Counted from the stretch's first letter, positions 24,608-34,826 are shown. The stretch: 51,877 nucleotides of DNA from Lentisphaerota bacterium (GCA_015061845.1 SUVT01000007.1:1-51877), one strand, 5' to 3'. Translations and numbers: made by a program. The notes: generated from the sequence alone by a model not told the origin.

Positions 24608-26545
24608 ATGAAAAGAGTTTTATTTACAGCAGCGGTGCTGTCATTCCTTTCGTGTATTGCCGGAAGTACCGTCCGGCAGGAACAGTACGCGAAACAGAAT
24701 GTCTACACATTGGAAAATGAAAAACTGATCATCAGTGTCAGTCCTGAAAATGGCGGACGCGGGATCCGGTTTTTCTTGAAAGACAAAAAATTGGAGCTTG
24801 TTCCGAAGAATCACTTTGGTTTTTTCGGGGATCACTGGAGCAAACATGACTGGCCCAGCGGCTTGTTTCATCTGCCCTATCAGGCAAAAGCGATTCCCGG
24901 AAAAGGAAAAGCCAGCCTGAAATTGTGGATCACAGTTCCTGCAAAAGGGGGGGGGAAAGGTGCTGCCGATAAAGCCAAATCCTTGAAGATGGCGACGGAA
25001 CCTGAGTTTCAGGGCTTGATCGTTCAGAAGACGATCACCATTACCGACGGCAGCGATATTGTCCGTGTGGATATGGAGATCAAGAACCCCACCGATAAGC
25101 CCCGTGCATTCGGATATTATTCACAGCATCACTTTGCTTTTGGAAAAGAGTACCGCTGGGATATGCCCTCAACGGACGGGATCACCGGTCCGACATTCCG
25201 GGTCACTCAGGCAAGACGCAGCGGTCCCAACTGGGTCAATCAGCCTACCGCGGGATGGATGGCTTACTCTCCCTTGAATGAGAAAAATTCCCTGGTCTTT
25301 GAGATGGATTACAACTATCTCGACCGTCTTTATTCCTCCGGTCAGACGGCTGAATGGCGCATGGAGTCCACCATGGCAGCTCCCGGAAAGAGCTTCAAGA
25401 CAACCTACTATGTCTATCCTCTGAACGGTTTTGAACAGATCAGCAGCGCAAATAACGGTATCGTTGCCGGAGTCCGTACCGACAAAAAAGGTGCTGCCGG
25501 AAAGGCGGTCGTTGACCTGATTTCCCGTTTCAGAAAATATAATGATTTGACCTTGAATGTCAAAGTTCTTGACCTTGCATCCAAGAAGATCGTTACAGAA
25601 AAGACCTTCAAGATCAAAGAGTTGTCCGACAAAGTCTCTTCCTTTGAAGTGAAGTACAACACCACGCAGGAAGTGATTTTCCGCGGGATCCTCACCGGAA
25701 AAGATTTGAAACAGGTTTTTGAATACAACTATCTTGATGAACAGTCAGAATTTGACCGCCGTTTCAACTATGCCCAGATCGGGCAGGGGGCTGCTGCTCT
25801 TGCAGGCGGAAAAGAGATGGCTTACACCATGAAACAGCCGATCAAGGTCAAAGTCGTTGAAAAGCCGGACTTCTCCAAGATCCCGAAGTTCCAGGCAAAA
25901 GAAAACAAGATCCTCGTCCTGTTCGGAATGTTTACCGACCACCTGAAAATCTATGAAACTTTCCGTCATGAACCCAATACAAAGATCAGCTGGAGCAATG
26001 CTCATCCCACAGGAATGACAACATTTCCGGCGGAATATCAGGATTTGTTCAGCTACCGCACCGTTTTCATGTGCAATGTGAATTTCAAATCCATCCAGTT
26101 CCTTGCCACAGAAATGCTGGGCGACTATGTCCGGGAAGGGGGAACTCTGGTCATCACCGGCGGTTTCTACACCTATGGTCATGGAGAATTTGAAGGCTCT
26201 GCGTTCACAAAGTTTGTTCCCTTTGAAGGGATGGCACCCTTTGATCTCAAATGGTGCGGAAAGGGCAAGAGTATGATCGTGAAGAAGAAAGCGGATGATC
26301 CGCTTCTTGCCGGAGTCGATTTCAGCTCCAAGCCCCAGATCCAGTGGTATCACGCTGTGAAACTGAAAAAAGGTGCAAAAGTTCTTGCCGAAGCTGATGG
26401 CAAACCGGTCATTGTGAAATATCCCTATGGAAAAGGCACTGTGATCGCCTGTACTTTCGCCCCCTTTGGCGAACCGGAACGCGCTTTCTGGTACAGTGAT
26501 ACATGGAAAGCTTTCATGAAGAACTGTTCAAAGAATACAAAATAA
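24608..26545 (+). CDS. Secreted protein with beta-sandwich and amidotransferase-like domain
   Basis: A 645-residue protein with a signal peptide (MKRVLFTAAVLSFLSCIAGS). The middle part (about 30-340) is rich in beta structure with features of galactose-mutarotase-like sandwiches (YTLENEKLIISVSPENGG, GYYSQHHFAFG). The C-terminal part (about 425-640) resembles a class I glutamine-amidotransferase-like fold (VFMCNVN, LGDYVREGGTLVITGGFYTYGHG); no nucleophilic Cys is seen where an active enzyme would have one. It may bind or process a polysaccharide outside the cell. It follows the pseudopilin by 34 nt and is followed within 10 nt by another secreted protein. Confidence 0.55.
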   Translation: MKRVLFTAAVLSFLSCIAGSTVRQEQYAKQNVYTLENEKLIISVSPENGGRGIRFFLKDKKLELVPKNHFGFFGDHWSKHDWPSGLFHLPYQAKAIPGKGKASLKLWITVPAKGGGKGAADKAKSLKMATEPEFQGLIVQKTITITDGSDIVRVDMEIKNPTDKPRAFGYYSQHHFAFGKEYRWDMPSTDGITGPTFRVTQARRSGPNWVNQPTAGWMAYSPLNEKNSLVFEMDYNYLDRLYSSGQTAEWRMESTMAAPGKSFKTTYYVYPLNGFEQISSANNGIVAGVRTDKKGAAGKAVVDLISRFRKYNDLTLNVKVLDLASKKIVTEKTFKIKELSDKVSSFEVKYNTTQEVIFRGILTGKDLKQVFEYNYLDEQSEFDRRFNYAQIGQGAAALAGGKEMAYTMKQPIKVKVVEKPDFSKIPKFQAKENKILVLFGMFTDHLKIYETFRHEPNTKISWSNAHPTGMTTFPAEYQDLFSYRTVFMCNVNFKSIQFLATEMLGDYVREGGTLVITGGFYTYGHGEFEGSAFTKFVPFEGMAPFDLKWCGKGKSMIVKKKADDPLLAGVDFSSKPQIQWYHAVKLKKGAKVLAEADGKPVIVKYPYGKGTVIACTFAPFGEPERAFWYSDTWKAFMKNCSKNTK

Positions 26546-26554
26546 GGATGAGCA

Positions 26555-29335
26555 ATGATGAAACAAACTTTATTATATTCCGCATTGCTGGCATCGGCGT
26601 TGGTTTGTGCCGATGTGCGCAACGGCAGTTTTGACAGAAAAGGCGGAAAACCCCCGACACAAGCGACGGTGGAAGCATACCGGAAAGCCGGGATCGAGTG
26701 TCCGGATGCAAAAGATTGGACCCCCTACTGGGGAACGTTGGGAAAGTCCGGCAAAATCGAATTTATCACCCGGGGCGGTGTTCGTGGCAGATTTGTCCGT
26801 TTGAGCAAAGGAGCTTGTATCCGGGGATATCACGGTTTGAAACTGGATCAGGATATTTCTGTGGAGCTTTATCTCCGCGGAAAAGGTGAGTTTTCCATCT
26901 CCTTTGCAAACTATGCCCGGAATGGTAAAAGAACCGTGTTTCTGCACCCCGCCAAAGGAATCAAACCTGTTTATGTGAATGTAGACAGCGATGTCTGGAC
27001 CCGTTATACTTTCACCTTTCCAAAACCCGCAGATGTCTGGAATATTCATCCTTATCTGACTGCCCGGAAGGGAACCATTGATGTGGATGAAGTGCGGCTC
27101 CGTCACACGGGAACAAACTATCTTGCAGTCGGCAAGGGCGAAATGCGTTTGCGGAAAGAAAAACTGTTTATTACCGGGAAAGCAGAAGTCGCACTGGATG
27201 CCAATGCAAAGAAATATATTGATATCTTCAAGACTCAGTATGACCGTTTGAAAACATTCGGTTCTGCCAGATACACCAACATCCCCGCACAGGATCTTAT
27301 GCAGCTTCTGGAAGAGTTGAAGCCGTATGTTCTGACCGATGGGATCAAGAGTATCAAGGTCGATCACTGGAACCGGATGAATGCGCTTTCCTATGCTGTG
27401 GAAGAAATGACAGGCGACCCCATTCAGATGCCCGGCGCACCGGTGAAAGCATCTGCCGGAAAAGCCGCTCCGCGTGCCGCTGCCAACCCCAATGCTGCTC
27501 CTGTTGCCATTACCACGATCAAGCCGAGCCGGATCCGTTACAATGAAAATGATAAGGGAAGTGTCCAGTACACTCTGGTCAACAACACCGGCGCACCGCT
27601 GAATGGTACTCTTCAAATCACCATGCGGAAAGGTCTGCACGATGAAAAAACTCTGAAGAACGCCTCTGTTACTCTGAAGCCCGGAGCCCAGAATTTTACT
27701 GCATCTTACAATGTCGGTCCTGAAACATTCGGTCGTGAAATTGAAATTTCTTTCACCAGTTCCAAAGGTACTGTTGTCAAAAAAGAATATTTTCAGGTCG
27801 CGAAAGAGTTTATGCGAGTGATGATGCACGGAACCGGAAAATATCAGAACTTTACTCACTTCTTTGCTTCCGAAACATCTGACTTCGGGATCAAAAAGAC
27901 CGATGATCTGGAATATCTTTCCGCACAGCCCCGCTATCATATGCGGTGGAAAAGCAGATTGCCGTGGTTCAGACACCTGAAACGGGATCGCGGTTTTGTC
28001 ACTTCATTCTATCAGGCAAAAGCATTTGCCGCACAGCAGGGGATCGAAGAAGTCCGCAAACACCCTGAGTTCATTCTTTATGATGAAAACGGACAGCCTG
28101 CCAAAGACTTTTTCTATGGCGGTATTCCCGACCCCTTTGAAATCGCTTCTCCGATCGAAATCAACAAAGAACGCCGGAAAAAGATTCTTGACGGAAGAGA
28201 CTTCCTTGATGTCAGACTTTCCGGATGGCATCACTATATTCCGGACTTCACGAACCTTGACTGCGTGGAGTATGCCACAAAGTGCATCCGGGATTACCAG
28301 AAAGCTGTCGGATTTGATGTCATGTACCTTGACAATACTCCTACTGTGACGGTTGGTTATACCTACGAGGGCAAACAGAATATAGCCGGTCTTACGCCTA
28401 CGCAGGTGGCTGATCTGAATGCAAAGATCGCTCATGCGTGGAATGGAGGTTTGAGAAAAGACAATCCCGATGCAGGATCCTGGTGCAACGGTGTGAACCC
28501 CGGTTCTGCCCGTTGGCAGCGCAGCCTCGGAAGATGGGTCAATACCGCCGGAATGGGTGTTGATACCCCCGAGTTCAAAGACCCCAACGATAACTTTATC
28601 CGGGCGATGACCTCCTATTCAAATATCATGCTTCTTTCAGAGGTTCAGCATGTCTTTGCGCCCCGACATGAAATTGATGCAAGATATCCTGATAAATGGT
28701 TGAGAGATTGCCTGGAACGCCGGGACTATCTTGTGCAGAAGTATAAGAGTAATGTGGTTGTCGGCTATATTGGAACGCACTACAGAGGCGCGAAGCCCAT
28801 GCCAAGAAATGCTTATTGGCCCACATTGAGCTACTTTCTTGCTACCATTGCCGCAACCCAGCACCATCACATTATTTATACGGAAGCTCTTCCTGTCCGT
28901 GATGCCTTTGATCAGTTTGTGACCCGTTACAGCTGTTTCATCTGGGATAAAGAACTGGTTGCTTATTCCAAGGCTGATGCAAAAAAGAATTTCAAAGTGG
29001 AATCTCCGAAACCGCTTCTCTGGGAAGACTTTGTCTACAACAGAAAGTATGCTGATTCAGAAATCACAGTCATGCACCTTGTCCGTCCTTATCCTCTCAA
29101 AAAGTGGGATCTGGATTGGGAGATCCCGGCAACGATGCTGAACAATGTGAAAGTCTCTTATCCAATTCCTGCCGGAAAGAAACCGGTCATGGCGAAAGCA
29201 ATGCGTCCGAACCTGCCGGAAGAAGCCGATCAGGTTGTGGAAAAGATTCTTCCGATGACCGTGAAGAATGGAAAAGTGGAAGTCACAGTTCCCGCATTTT
29301 CCTACTACAGCATGGTGGCAATCAAATTCCGGTAA
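26555..29335 (+). CDS. Large secreted glycosidase-like protein
   Basis: A 926-residue protein. A signal peptide (to about residue 19) is followed by a carbohydrate-binding-like beta domain (about 20-185), a helical linker, an Ig-like domain (about 315-405) and a barrel-like region (about 420-800). The barrel contains GFDVMYLDNTPT, whose Asp residues are at a position typical of a strand-4 nucleophile, plus LLSEVQHVF. The last ~100 residues are a beta domain (ITVMHLVRPYPLKKWDLDWEIP, then FSYYSMVAIKF). The layout resembles GH66/GH13-like enzymes, but I cannot assign a family. It ends with a terminator and is the last gene of module A. Confidence 0.55.
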   Translation: MMKQTLLYSALLASALVCADVRNGSFDRKGGKPPTQATVEAYRKAGIECPDAKDWTPYWGTLGKSGKIEFITRGGVRGRFVRLSKGACIRGYHGLKLDQDISVELYLRGKGEFSISFANYARNGKRTVFLHPAKGIKPVYVNVDSDVWTRYTFTFPKPADVWNIHPYLTARKGTIDVDEVRLRHTGTNYLAVGKGEMRLRKEKLFITGKAEVALDANAKKYIDIFKTQYDRLKTFGSARYTNIPAQDLMQLLEELKPYVLTDGIKSIKVDHWNRMNALSYAVEEMTGDPIQMPGAPVKASAGKAAPRAAANPNAAPVAITTIKPSRIRYNENDKGSVQYTLVNNTGAPLNGTLQITMRKGLHDEKTLKNASVTLKPGAQNFTASYNVGPETFGREIEISFTSSKGTVVKKEYFQVAKEFMRVMMHGTGKYQNFTHFFASETSDFGIKKTDDLEYLSAQPRYHMRWKSRLPWFRHLKRDRGFVTSFYQAKAFAAQQGIEEVRKHPEFILYDENGQPAKDFFYGGIPDPFEIASPIEINKERRKKILDGRDFLDVRLSGWHHYIPDFTNLDCVEYATKCIRDYQKAVGFDVMYLDNTPTVTVGYTYEGKQNIAGLTPTQVADLNAKIAHAWNGGLRKDNPDAGSWCNGVNPGSARWQRSLGRWVNTAGMGVDTPEFKDPNDNFIRAMTSYSNIMLLSEVQHVFAPRHEIDARYPDKWLRDCLERRDYLVQKYKSNVVVGYIGTHYRGAKPMPRNAYWPTLSYFLATIAATQHHHIIYTEALPVRDAFDQFVTRYSCFIWDKELVAYSKADAKKNFKVESPKPLLWEDFVYNRKYADSEITVMHLVRPYPLKKWDLDWEIPATMLNNVKVSYPIPAGKKPVMAKAMRPNLPEEADQVVEKILPMTVKNGKVEVTVPAFSYYSMVAIKFR

Positions 29336-29354
29336 GCCGCAAAGCTGAAACAGT

Positions 29355-29387
29355 AAAGGGATCGTCAAAATGGCGATCCCTTTTTTT
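29355..29387 (+). terminator. Intrinsic terminator closing module A
   Basis: A 10-bp stem AAAGGGATCG (29355-29364) with CGATCCCTTT (29374-29383), followed by a T-run. Confidence 0.88.
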
Positions 29388-29423
29388 ATATCCGGATTTT
29401 TACAATCAACGGAATAATTTTTA

Positions 29424-31313
29424 TTATTTCCCTGCCGGAGTGAATGTCAAACGGTAATGATTGGACGTACTTTCAAGAATAATTTCTGTAAGACATTGAT
29501 TCCAGCCGCCGTTCATCTTCGGCAACACCTTGATAGAGATAAGTTTGATACCATTCAGTTCAAGAACTGTATTGCCGATTTTGAGGCTTGTATCTGAAAT
29601 TTTTTCTGCTTTGCAAGGAGAGAAAAACTTTATTTTCGCACTCTTCGGAGCGGTAAGAGTGAACTTGTCTTCAAGCACCACTTTATTGCTGGAAAAGTCA
29701 ATTTTTCTGGTGAACTTTCTGACCCCGGCGGATTCCGGATATGCCTTATCAAGATTCAATACCAGACCCCTTTCGTCAGCCTGCTCGAAAAATGCAGTGT
29801 AATTTTTCCCGTAGACCTGTTCCACATCACCGAAGACAGGCGCGTTATGTCCGGAACCTCTGGTGTACCACAAACTGTAACGCTTCTCTGAAAAGTTGAT
29901 CCTGGCGTAATATTCATGTCCGGGATCGACGATTACAGGTGAACCTTTGTAGTAGAGTACCATATTCCCCAGGTCATTATGGTTGTGTTCCTCTTTATTG
30001 TTTCCGGCTTTGAGGGCTGCGGAAAAACCTTCAGAGCGGAGAATCGCCAGACGGTTTTTGAAATAAGAGAATCTGGCTCCGGCAGAGGTTTTTCCGGGGA
30101 GTTCCGGAAGCTCAAACAGAAGTTTATATCCGGTGTTGATGTGATCTCCGCAATGTCCGAGTCCGGCAGTTGCACCAACGCCAAGCTCTTTCATGATATC
30201 AGACTTCAGGATCTCACCGCAAGGCAGCACATCGCCGAATTCCGGCAGGAACTGCGGGAACGCATCGCCGAAGTTCACCTGATGATTTTTCCCGATGCGC
30301 AAGTGGGCAATGAACTCAAAAATCGCCCGGATCCTGGGCATGGCAAAGATTTTATCCATACTGCCGGGCTGGATTTTGTGCATGAGATGAAGCACCCCGA
30401 AAAGTTTCAAACCGGCTTTGCTGTAATAACTGGGACCTTCATCGCAGTAACCGTCGTCGCTGTAACGTGAAGCATAATTTGCATTGATCCGCAGAATTTC
30501 CCGGATAACGGCAGAAAGACGCTCATTATCTTTTTCCAGTAATATCGCCGTGATCAGCAGGTTATAGGAACACCACGGGGTCCAGTTCACCGGGTTGGAT
30601 GTGCTGTACCAGCCGTTTGTTTCGCTGGATTCCGGATCGTAAAAGGTGTTGTAAACCACTCGTTTCAACGACATTTTACGGATCTTTTCAGAAATGTTTT
30701 CGATCTCCTTATCAAGTTCTTCTCCGAGAATATGATAAAGAATCGCCATGACAGCTCCGGTCTCTGCGGCAAACAGATCGACCGGTTCCCGATCCATAAG
30801 CATATTTTTCACCCAGTGGGAGTGCGCCGGAATACACCAGGTGGATTCCTCCGTAATGGCAACAACATGATCCAGCAGACGCGGCATGTACTTTTCTTTG
30901 TCGCCTGTCAGACAGAGTGCCAGTGCAAGATATCCCATATTGGCACGGCGTTTGTAGTACAGATTCTGATAACCGAGTCGGTCGCCCTCTGTGGCATAAC
31001 GGCGGTATTCAGAAAAGAGAAGCTGCGGAACTGCACCATCTTTGATTTTATCCGCTTGCTTGATGATCATATCCGCATACTTGCTTTTTCTCGCCTGATT
31101 CCATGCTTTGCGATCAGAAAATTTGATATAGATATTCCGGTTGAAATCTCCCTTTGCGATCTTTTCAAAAAAGTCAGCAGGGATCTTTCCGTCAAAATAA
31201 TTATCACCTTCATGTTCGACACGGTACATCTTTTTCATTTCAAAATTTCCTCCGGAAAGAGAGATACAAAAAATCCCAGTTGCCAATATCGCTGCTGTTT
31301 TCAGAATCCTCAT
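29424..31313 (-). CDS. Heparinase II/III-family polysaccharide lyase (secreted)
   Basis: A 629-residue protein with a signal peptide (MRILKTAAILATGIFCISLSGG). Residues about 50-350 are an alpha-helical toroid (SHWVKNM, YCDEGPSYYSKAGL), and about 390-625 a beta-sandwich with the family signature EEHNHNDLGNMVLYY followed by VDPGHEYY and SGHNAPVFGD. Relatives cleave uronic-acid-containing glycans by beta-elimination; whether heparin, alginate or another polymer is the target cannot be read. Its ATG overlaps the upstream LRR gene's stop by 4 nt. Last gene of module B. Confidence 0.85.
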   Translation of the reverse strand: MRILKTAAILATGIFCISLSGGNFEMKKMYRVEHEGDNYFDGKIPADFFEKIAKGDFNRNIYIKFSDRKAWNQARKSKYADMIIKQADKIKDGAVPQLLFSEYRRYATEGDRLGYQNLYYKRRANMGYLALALCLTGDKEKYMPRLLDHVVAITEESTWCIPAHSHWVKNMLMDREPVDLFAAETGAVMAILYHILGEELDKEIENISEKIRKMSLKRVVYNTFYDPESSETNGWYSTSNPVNWTPWCSYNLLITAILLEKDNERLSAVIREILRINANYASRYSDDGYCDEGPSYYSKAGLKLFGVLHLMHKIQPGSMDKIFAMPRIRAIFEFIAHLRIGKNHQVNFGDAFPQFLPEFGDVLPCGEILKSDIMKELGVGATAGLGHCGDHINTGYKLLFELPELPGKTSAGARFSYFKNRLAILRSEGFSAALKAGNNKEEHNHNDLGNMVLYYKGSPVIVDPGHEYYARINFSEKRYSLWYTRGSGHNAPVFGDVEQVYGKNYTAFFEQADERGLVLNLDKAYPESAGVRKFTRKIDFSSNKVVLEDKFTLTAPKSAKIKFFSPCKAEKISDTSLKIGNTVLELNGIKLISIKVLPKMNGGWNQCLTEIILESTSNHYRLTFTPAGK

Positions 31314-31939
31314 TTGTCAAAGACCTCCAACCCCAGGACAATATCTTTGTTCAGGATCGTTACATTTTTAAGGTTGCTGCAGCCTTTGAATGCCCGGTAA
31401 GCAATATATTTCACACTTGCCGGAATGACGATACTTTCAAGATTTGTACAGTTTGCAAAGGCGTAATCATCAATGACGGTTACAGTTTCGGGAATGGTAA
31501 TTGATTTCAGGCTTTTGCAATTTTCAAAAGCGGAATATCCGATTTTTTCCAGATTCGGCGGAAGAATCACTTCCTCCAGCGCATGGCAATCCATAAAAGT
31601 AAAATTTCCGGTATGCTTCAGTGATGCGGAAAGTTTCACTTTTTTCAGCTTCCGGCTTCCGCAAAAGACATAATCACCCATGGTTTCAATGCTGTCCGGC
31701 ATCGTTACACTTTCCAGTTTCGGAAACGAACGGAATACCTCTTTATTGATTGCTTTCACCCCGTCCGGAATGACAAGATAAGCCGGAAACGGTTTGCGCG
31801 GACGCATCAGCATGGTCTGAGATTCATCCAGACGCAGTCCCGTTTCTTCCACTTGGCTGACATAGTCCTGATTCATGGTACACCCCGCACATAACAGGAG
31901 CACAGCGGCTCCTGTTATGTTTAACTGTTTGAATTTCAT
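31310..31939 (-). CDS. BspA-type leucine-rich-repeat lipoprotein
   Basis: About 209 residues. I choose the ATG at 31939; a GTG nine codons upstream is possible. The N-terminus is a lipoprotein signal with lipobox LCAGC. Residues 50-205 hold about six to seven BspA-like (LRR_5) repeats of around 23 residues, with recurring elements such as LESVTMPDSIETMGDYVFCG and LKSITIPETVTVIDDYAF. This repeat type is found on surface proteins that bind host or glycan targets. Its stop overlaps the lyase start (ATGA), so the two are translationally coupled; a glycan- or cell-surface-binding partner for the lyase is plausible. Confidence 0.85.
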   Translation of the reverse strand: MKFKQLNITGAAVLLLCAGCTMNQDYVSQVEETGLRLDESQTMLMRPRKPFPAYLVIPDGVKAINKEVFRSFPKLESVTMPDSIETMGDYVFCGSRKLKKVKLSASLKHTGNFTFMDCHALEEVILPPNLEKIGYSAFENCKSLKSITIPETVTVIDDYAFANCTNLESIVIPASVKYIAYRAFKGCSNLKNVTILNKDIVLGLEVFDK

Positions 31940-31972
31940 ATCCTTGATCCCTTTTGAAAATATCACGTCCTG

Positions 31973-34801
31973 TTATTCCACCTCAACAAGACGGGCATTG
32001 CGCACTTCAACTGCTCCTTTGCCGGAAACGATGAGGATCATGTTTGCATAACGGGTTCCCCGCCAGAACGTATTCCCTGCATAGTTCGCAGAAATTCCGT
32101 TAAGAGTGATAGAATATTTGCTCCATTCGCCGTTTGTGCCGACTTTGCGGGCGTAAAGATATCCGCCGGGACCATGAACACGGACTTTGGAGCCGACTTT
32201 GACATCTGCGGGTACTTTGTTGACCGTGATCACATTCTTCTCGACAGCTTTGATTTGAGCTGTTTTGAAGTTTGGCATATCAACAAATCCGGGCATGGCA
32301 TCAAAGGCAAGAAAGTTTCCTTTGGCTGCTTTCGGGACAGGTTTGGCAAAGGTGATCTTGTTGCCGTCAATCGCCGTTATCGTGGAAAGAACCGGGGACA
32401 TGGAGCGGACAGAGGGTGTCGTGATAGTCTGCCAGCCGGGTTCTGTCAGCATGCGGACCCCGATGAATGCCGCCGGTTTCCCTTCAACCGTCCGGATCTC
32501 TGCATCCAGACGGTATTTCTTTTTCGGGTTGATCTCCAGCATTTCGGCATCGTTATGAATACCTCTGCCGAACTGGACAGGTTTCATCCATGCGCCTTTT
32601 TCCGGTTCTGTGACAATGACCCGATCCATGTACATGTAATCCACACCGTCAATTTTGTCAAAACGCATGGAGGCATAAATGGAAACTTTCTTGTCTCCGA
32701 AGGGACCCATAGGCATTTGCATGTTCCAGCCTTTGGAGAAGTACAAATAGCCGTGGTCGGTGATTTTTCCGGTTCCGATATAGTAGAACCGGTAATTTTT
32801 TCCAACGGGTGTGATTCCTGCTCCGGGGTGATCGCCGATTTTCTTGTAGCCATAGAACGCAACCGGCATAGGGAAGGGATTCTTGCCCAGCTTCAGTCGA
32901 AGCGCGACATTCATGGAAGATTTCGGATCTTCAACGACATCAAGGGTGTTGTCTTTCAAACGTCTGCAGTCAGTGGGGAAGAACTCGTCAATGATCTTCT
33001 TATCGGTCTTCGCAGGAGTATATTTTGCGTACTTGAGATAAGTTTTATAGTTGTTCAAGCCATTGCGGATCGGCGGAACGGAGCGTTTCCCGTAATAGCT
33101 TTTCGGATCCCAATTCTTGAATCCGACGAACTGCATGTACTCTTCCAGCGTGTTGCTGTAATTTTCACGGATCTTATCGAGATCAACCCCGATCCCGCTG
33201 TAAGCGATGGGGCGGATAAATCCCACAAGCCGGTCAAGACTCATGCGGGCAAACCGGACACGGCGGCTCAGGACGGCATCTCCGGCAACTGCTTTTTCTG
33301 CTTTGTCGCAAAGATCAAGGAACCGTTTCATATCGGCAGGGCGGATGAAAGTGAAAGCTGTCGGACCGCAATCATAAACCGCATGGGAAACCCGCTGTTT
33401 CAAGGCGGCTTCGTTCAAACCTTTGCGGTATTCGATCAGGTACGGCGCAGCTTTTCCATAATAGCCGTTCATGAACTCAAGAATGAGTTTGTTGCCGTCA
33501 AGATACGGATTTTCCAGCAGCTTTGCTTCCATCCAGCTCTTGAGAGAATGAAAGTCATAATAAGTGTTTTCATGCTCCCAGAAGAAGTGTTTGAAGTTGT
33601 TGTCTGCATAAACTTTCATTGTTTCCGCCAAACCGTATTCGCTGGCAAGAGGCAAGCCGTATGCCCCGAAGAATGTCACGCCGTAATCCCAAACGGAAAG
33701 CGTAGCTCCGGTTTTGCTCCATTTATTGACAAGATTCATGTAAAACGCTGCATCTGGATGCTTCAGACCGAACGCATTATTGCTGCGGGTGTCGCACAAA
33801 CGGACGATAAGCCCGGGATCCGGTTTGACATTGATCGGCACTTCTTCGGTGAAGTAGTATGCCAGCGTTTCCAGACAGATATCGGGCCGCTCTTTGCGGA
33901 TCTCACGCTGCAAACGATTCAGGAAGTCAATGTACATGCCGGAAGGACGCTCTTTTTTCAGATAAGCGACACAGTTTGCACACTGACAGAGAACCCAGTG
34001 GTCATTCATGGAAATATTATAGCGGTAGGGCGGTTTGACACCGAGCTTCTTTGCTCTTTCTTCATCTTGTTTGACAAACCGTTTCAGACTTGCAAGAAAG
34101 ATCTTGAAGACTTCCGGATGCGTCAGACAGGGCTGCTGTTTTGAGCGTACTCCCCGATGCAGAGCAAAATATTCCGGATGTCTCTTGAATAAGCCCTGCC
34201 ACAGATAATTGTTGAATGTATGCACAAATCCGGGCATGCCGTAATCATCGCCTCCACCATACTCTTTGGGAATACGGAAACTCTGATAAACCCGGTTCAG
34301 ACGGTTCCGGAGATGATTGGTGATCTGAACTTTCGGCGGAATCGCTCCAGTGTAGATTTCGCGCATCAGGAAAAAGGGTTTTCCGGATTCAGAAAGAGAT
34401 TTGAAAGAACGGTCGGCAGGTGCGGGGACATACTCTTCAAAAGCGTTCCACCAGCGGACACCGATTTTATTTTCAAGGAAGTTCCAGACCCCATACAGAA
34501 CCCCTCTTTCACCCCCGGTGATGACCACATGGTTGCCGAAAGATTTGATGATCCATGCTTCGTTTTCCATCTTTGCGGTATCAATGCCGTTTTTCCGGGC
34601 AAAATCTGTGTTTCCGATATAAAAAACAGCTTCTTTTCCGTTTACTTTCAATGATTTCGTGCTTTTGGCAAGATAGTTCCTCAGTTCCTTTTCAGCGGTC
34701 TGTTCTGTAATGGAAGGTGTCTTCGGAAGAACAACATCCCAGGCAGAAAGAGCCATTGTGCAGAGAGAAAGAACTGCTGTACAGGTAAACTTGAAATTCA
34801 T
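31973..34801 (-). CDS. Secreted DUF4838-family protein with GH67-like N-terminal domain
   Basis: About 942 residues from the chosen start (ATG at 34801, preceded by AAAGGAAA); an in-frame start 16 codons upstream would put a charged stretch before the signal peptide. A signal peptide (to about residue 20) is followed by an alpha-glucuronidase-N-terminal-like domain with GGERGVLYGVWNFLENKIGVRWW, then the DUF4838 core (MNDHWVLCQCANCVAYLKKERPSG, later FWEHENTYYDFHSLKSWMEAKL), and a C-terminal beta-rich part. DUF4838 proteins occur in polysaccharide-utilisation loci; no reaction is firmly known. The LRR gene follows after about 33 nt. Confidence 0.8.
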   Translation of the reverse strand: MNFKFTCTAVLSLCTMALSAWDVVLPKTPSITEQTAEKELRNYLAKSTKSLKVNGKEAVFYIGNTDFARKNGIDTAKMENEAWIIKSFGNHVVITGGERGVLYGVWNFLENKIGVRWWNAFEEYVPAPADRSFKSLSESGKPFFLMREIYTGAIPPKVQITNHLRNRLNRVYQSFRIPKEYGGGDDYGMPGFVHTFNNYLWQGLFKRHPEYFALHRGVRSKQQPCLTHPEVFKIFLASLKRFVKQDEERAKKLGVKPPYRYNISMNDHWVLCQCANCVAYLKKERPSGMYIDFLNRLQREIRKERPDICLETLAYYFTEEVPINVKPDPGLIVRLCDTRSNNAFGLKHPDAAFYMNLVNKWSKTGATLSVWDYGVTFFGAYGLPLASEYGLAETMKVYADNNFKHFFWEHENTYYDFHSLKSWMEAKLLENPYLDGNKLILEFMNGYYGKAAPYLIEYRKGLNEAALKQRVSHAVYDCGPTAFTFIRPADMKRFLDLCDKAEKAVAGDAVLSRRVRFARMSLDRLVGFIRPIAYSGIGVDLDKIRENYSNTLEEYMQFVGFKNWDPKSYYGKRSVPPIRNGLNNYKTYLKYAKYTPAKTDKKIIDEFFPTDCRRLKDNTLDVVEDPKSSMNVALRLKLGKNPFPMPVAFYGYKKIGDHPGAGITPVGKNYRFYYIGTGKITDHGYLYFSKGWNMQMPMGPFGDKKVSIYASMRFDKIDGVDYMYMDRVIVTEPEKGAWMKPVQFGRGIHNDAEMLEINPKKKYRLDAEIRTVEGKPAAFIGVRMLTEPGWQTITTPSVRSMSPVLSTITAIDGNKITFAKPVPKAAKGNFLAFDAMPGFVDMPNFKTAQIKAVEKNVITVNKVPADVKVGSKVRVHGPGGYLYARKVGTNGEWSKYSITLNGISANYAGNTFWRGTRYANMILIVSGKGAVEVRNARLVEVE

Positions 34802-34821
34802 GATACTTTTTCCTTTCTTGT

Positions 34822-34826
34822 TATTT
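34822..34826. repeat. Left target-site duplication (TATTT) of MITE copy 1
   Basis: Five bases, TATTT, directly before the element; an identical TATTT follows it at 34993-34997, so this insertion is still recognisable. Confidence 0.75.

Noticed and set aside
26573-27976. 467-codon minus-strand ORF opposite the secreted barrel protein
   Set aside because: No domain signals and composition typical of antisense frames in this genome.
32174-34144. 656-codon plus-strand ORF opposite the DUF4838 gene
   Set aside because: Antisense shadow: no domain, no RBS, and the opposite strand encodes recognisable family motifs and a signal peptide.
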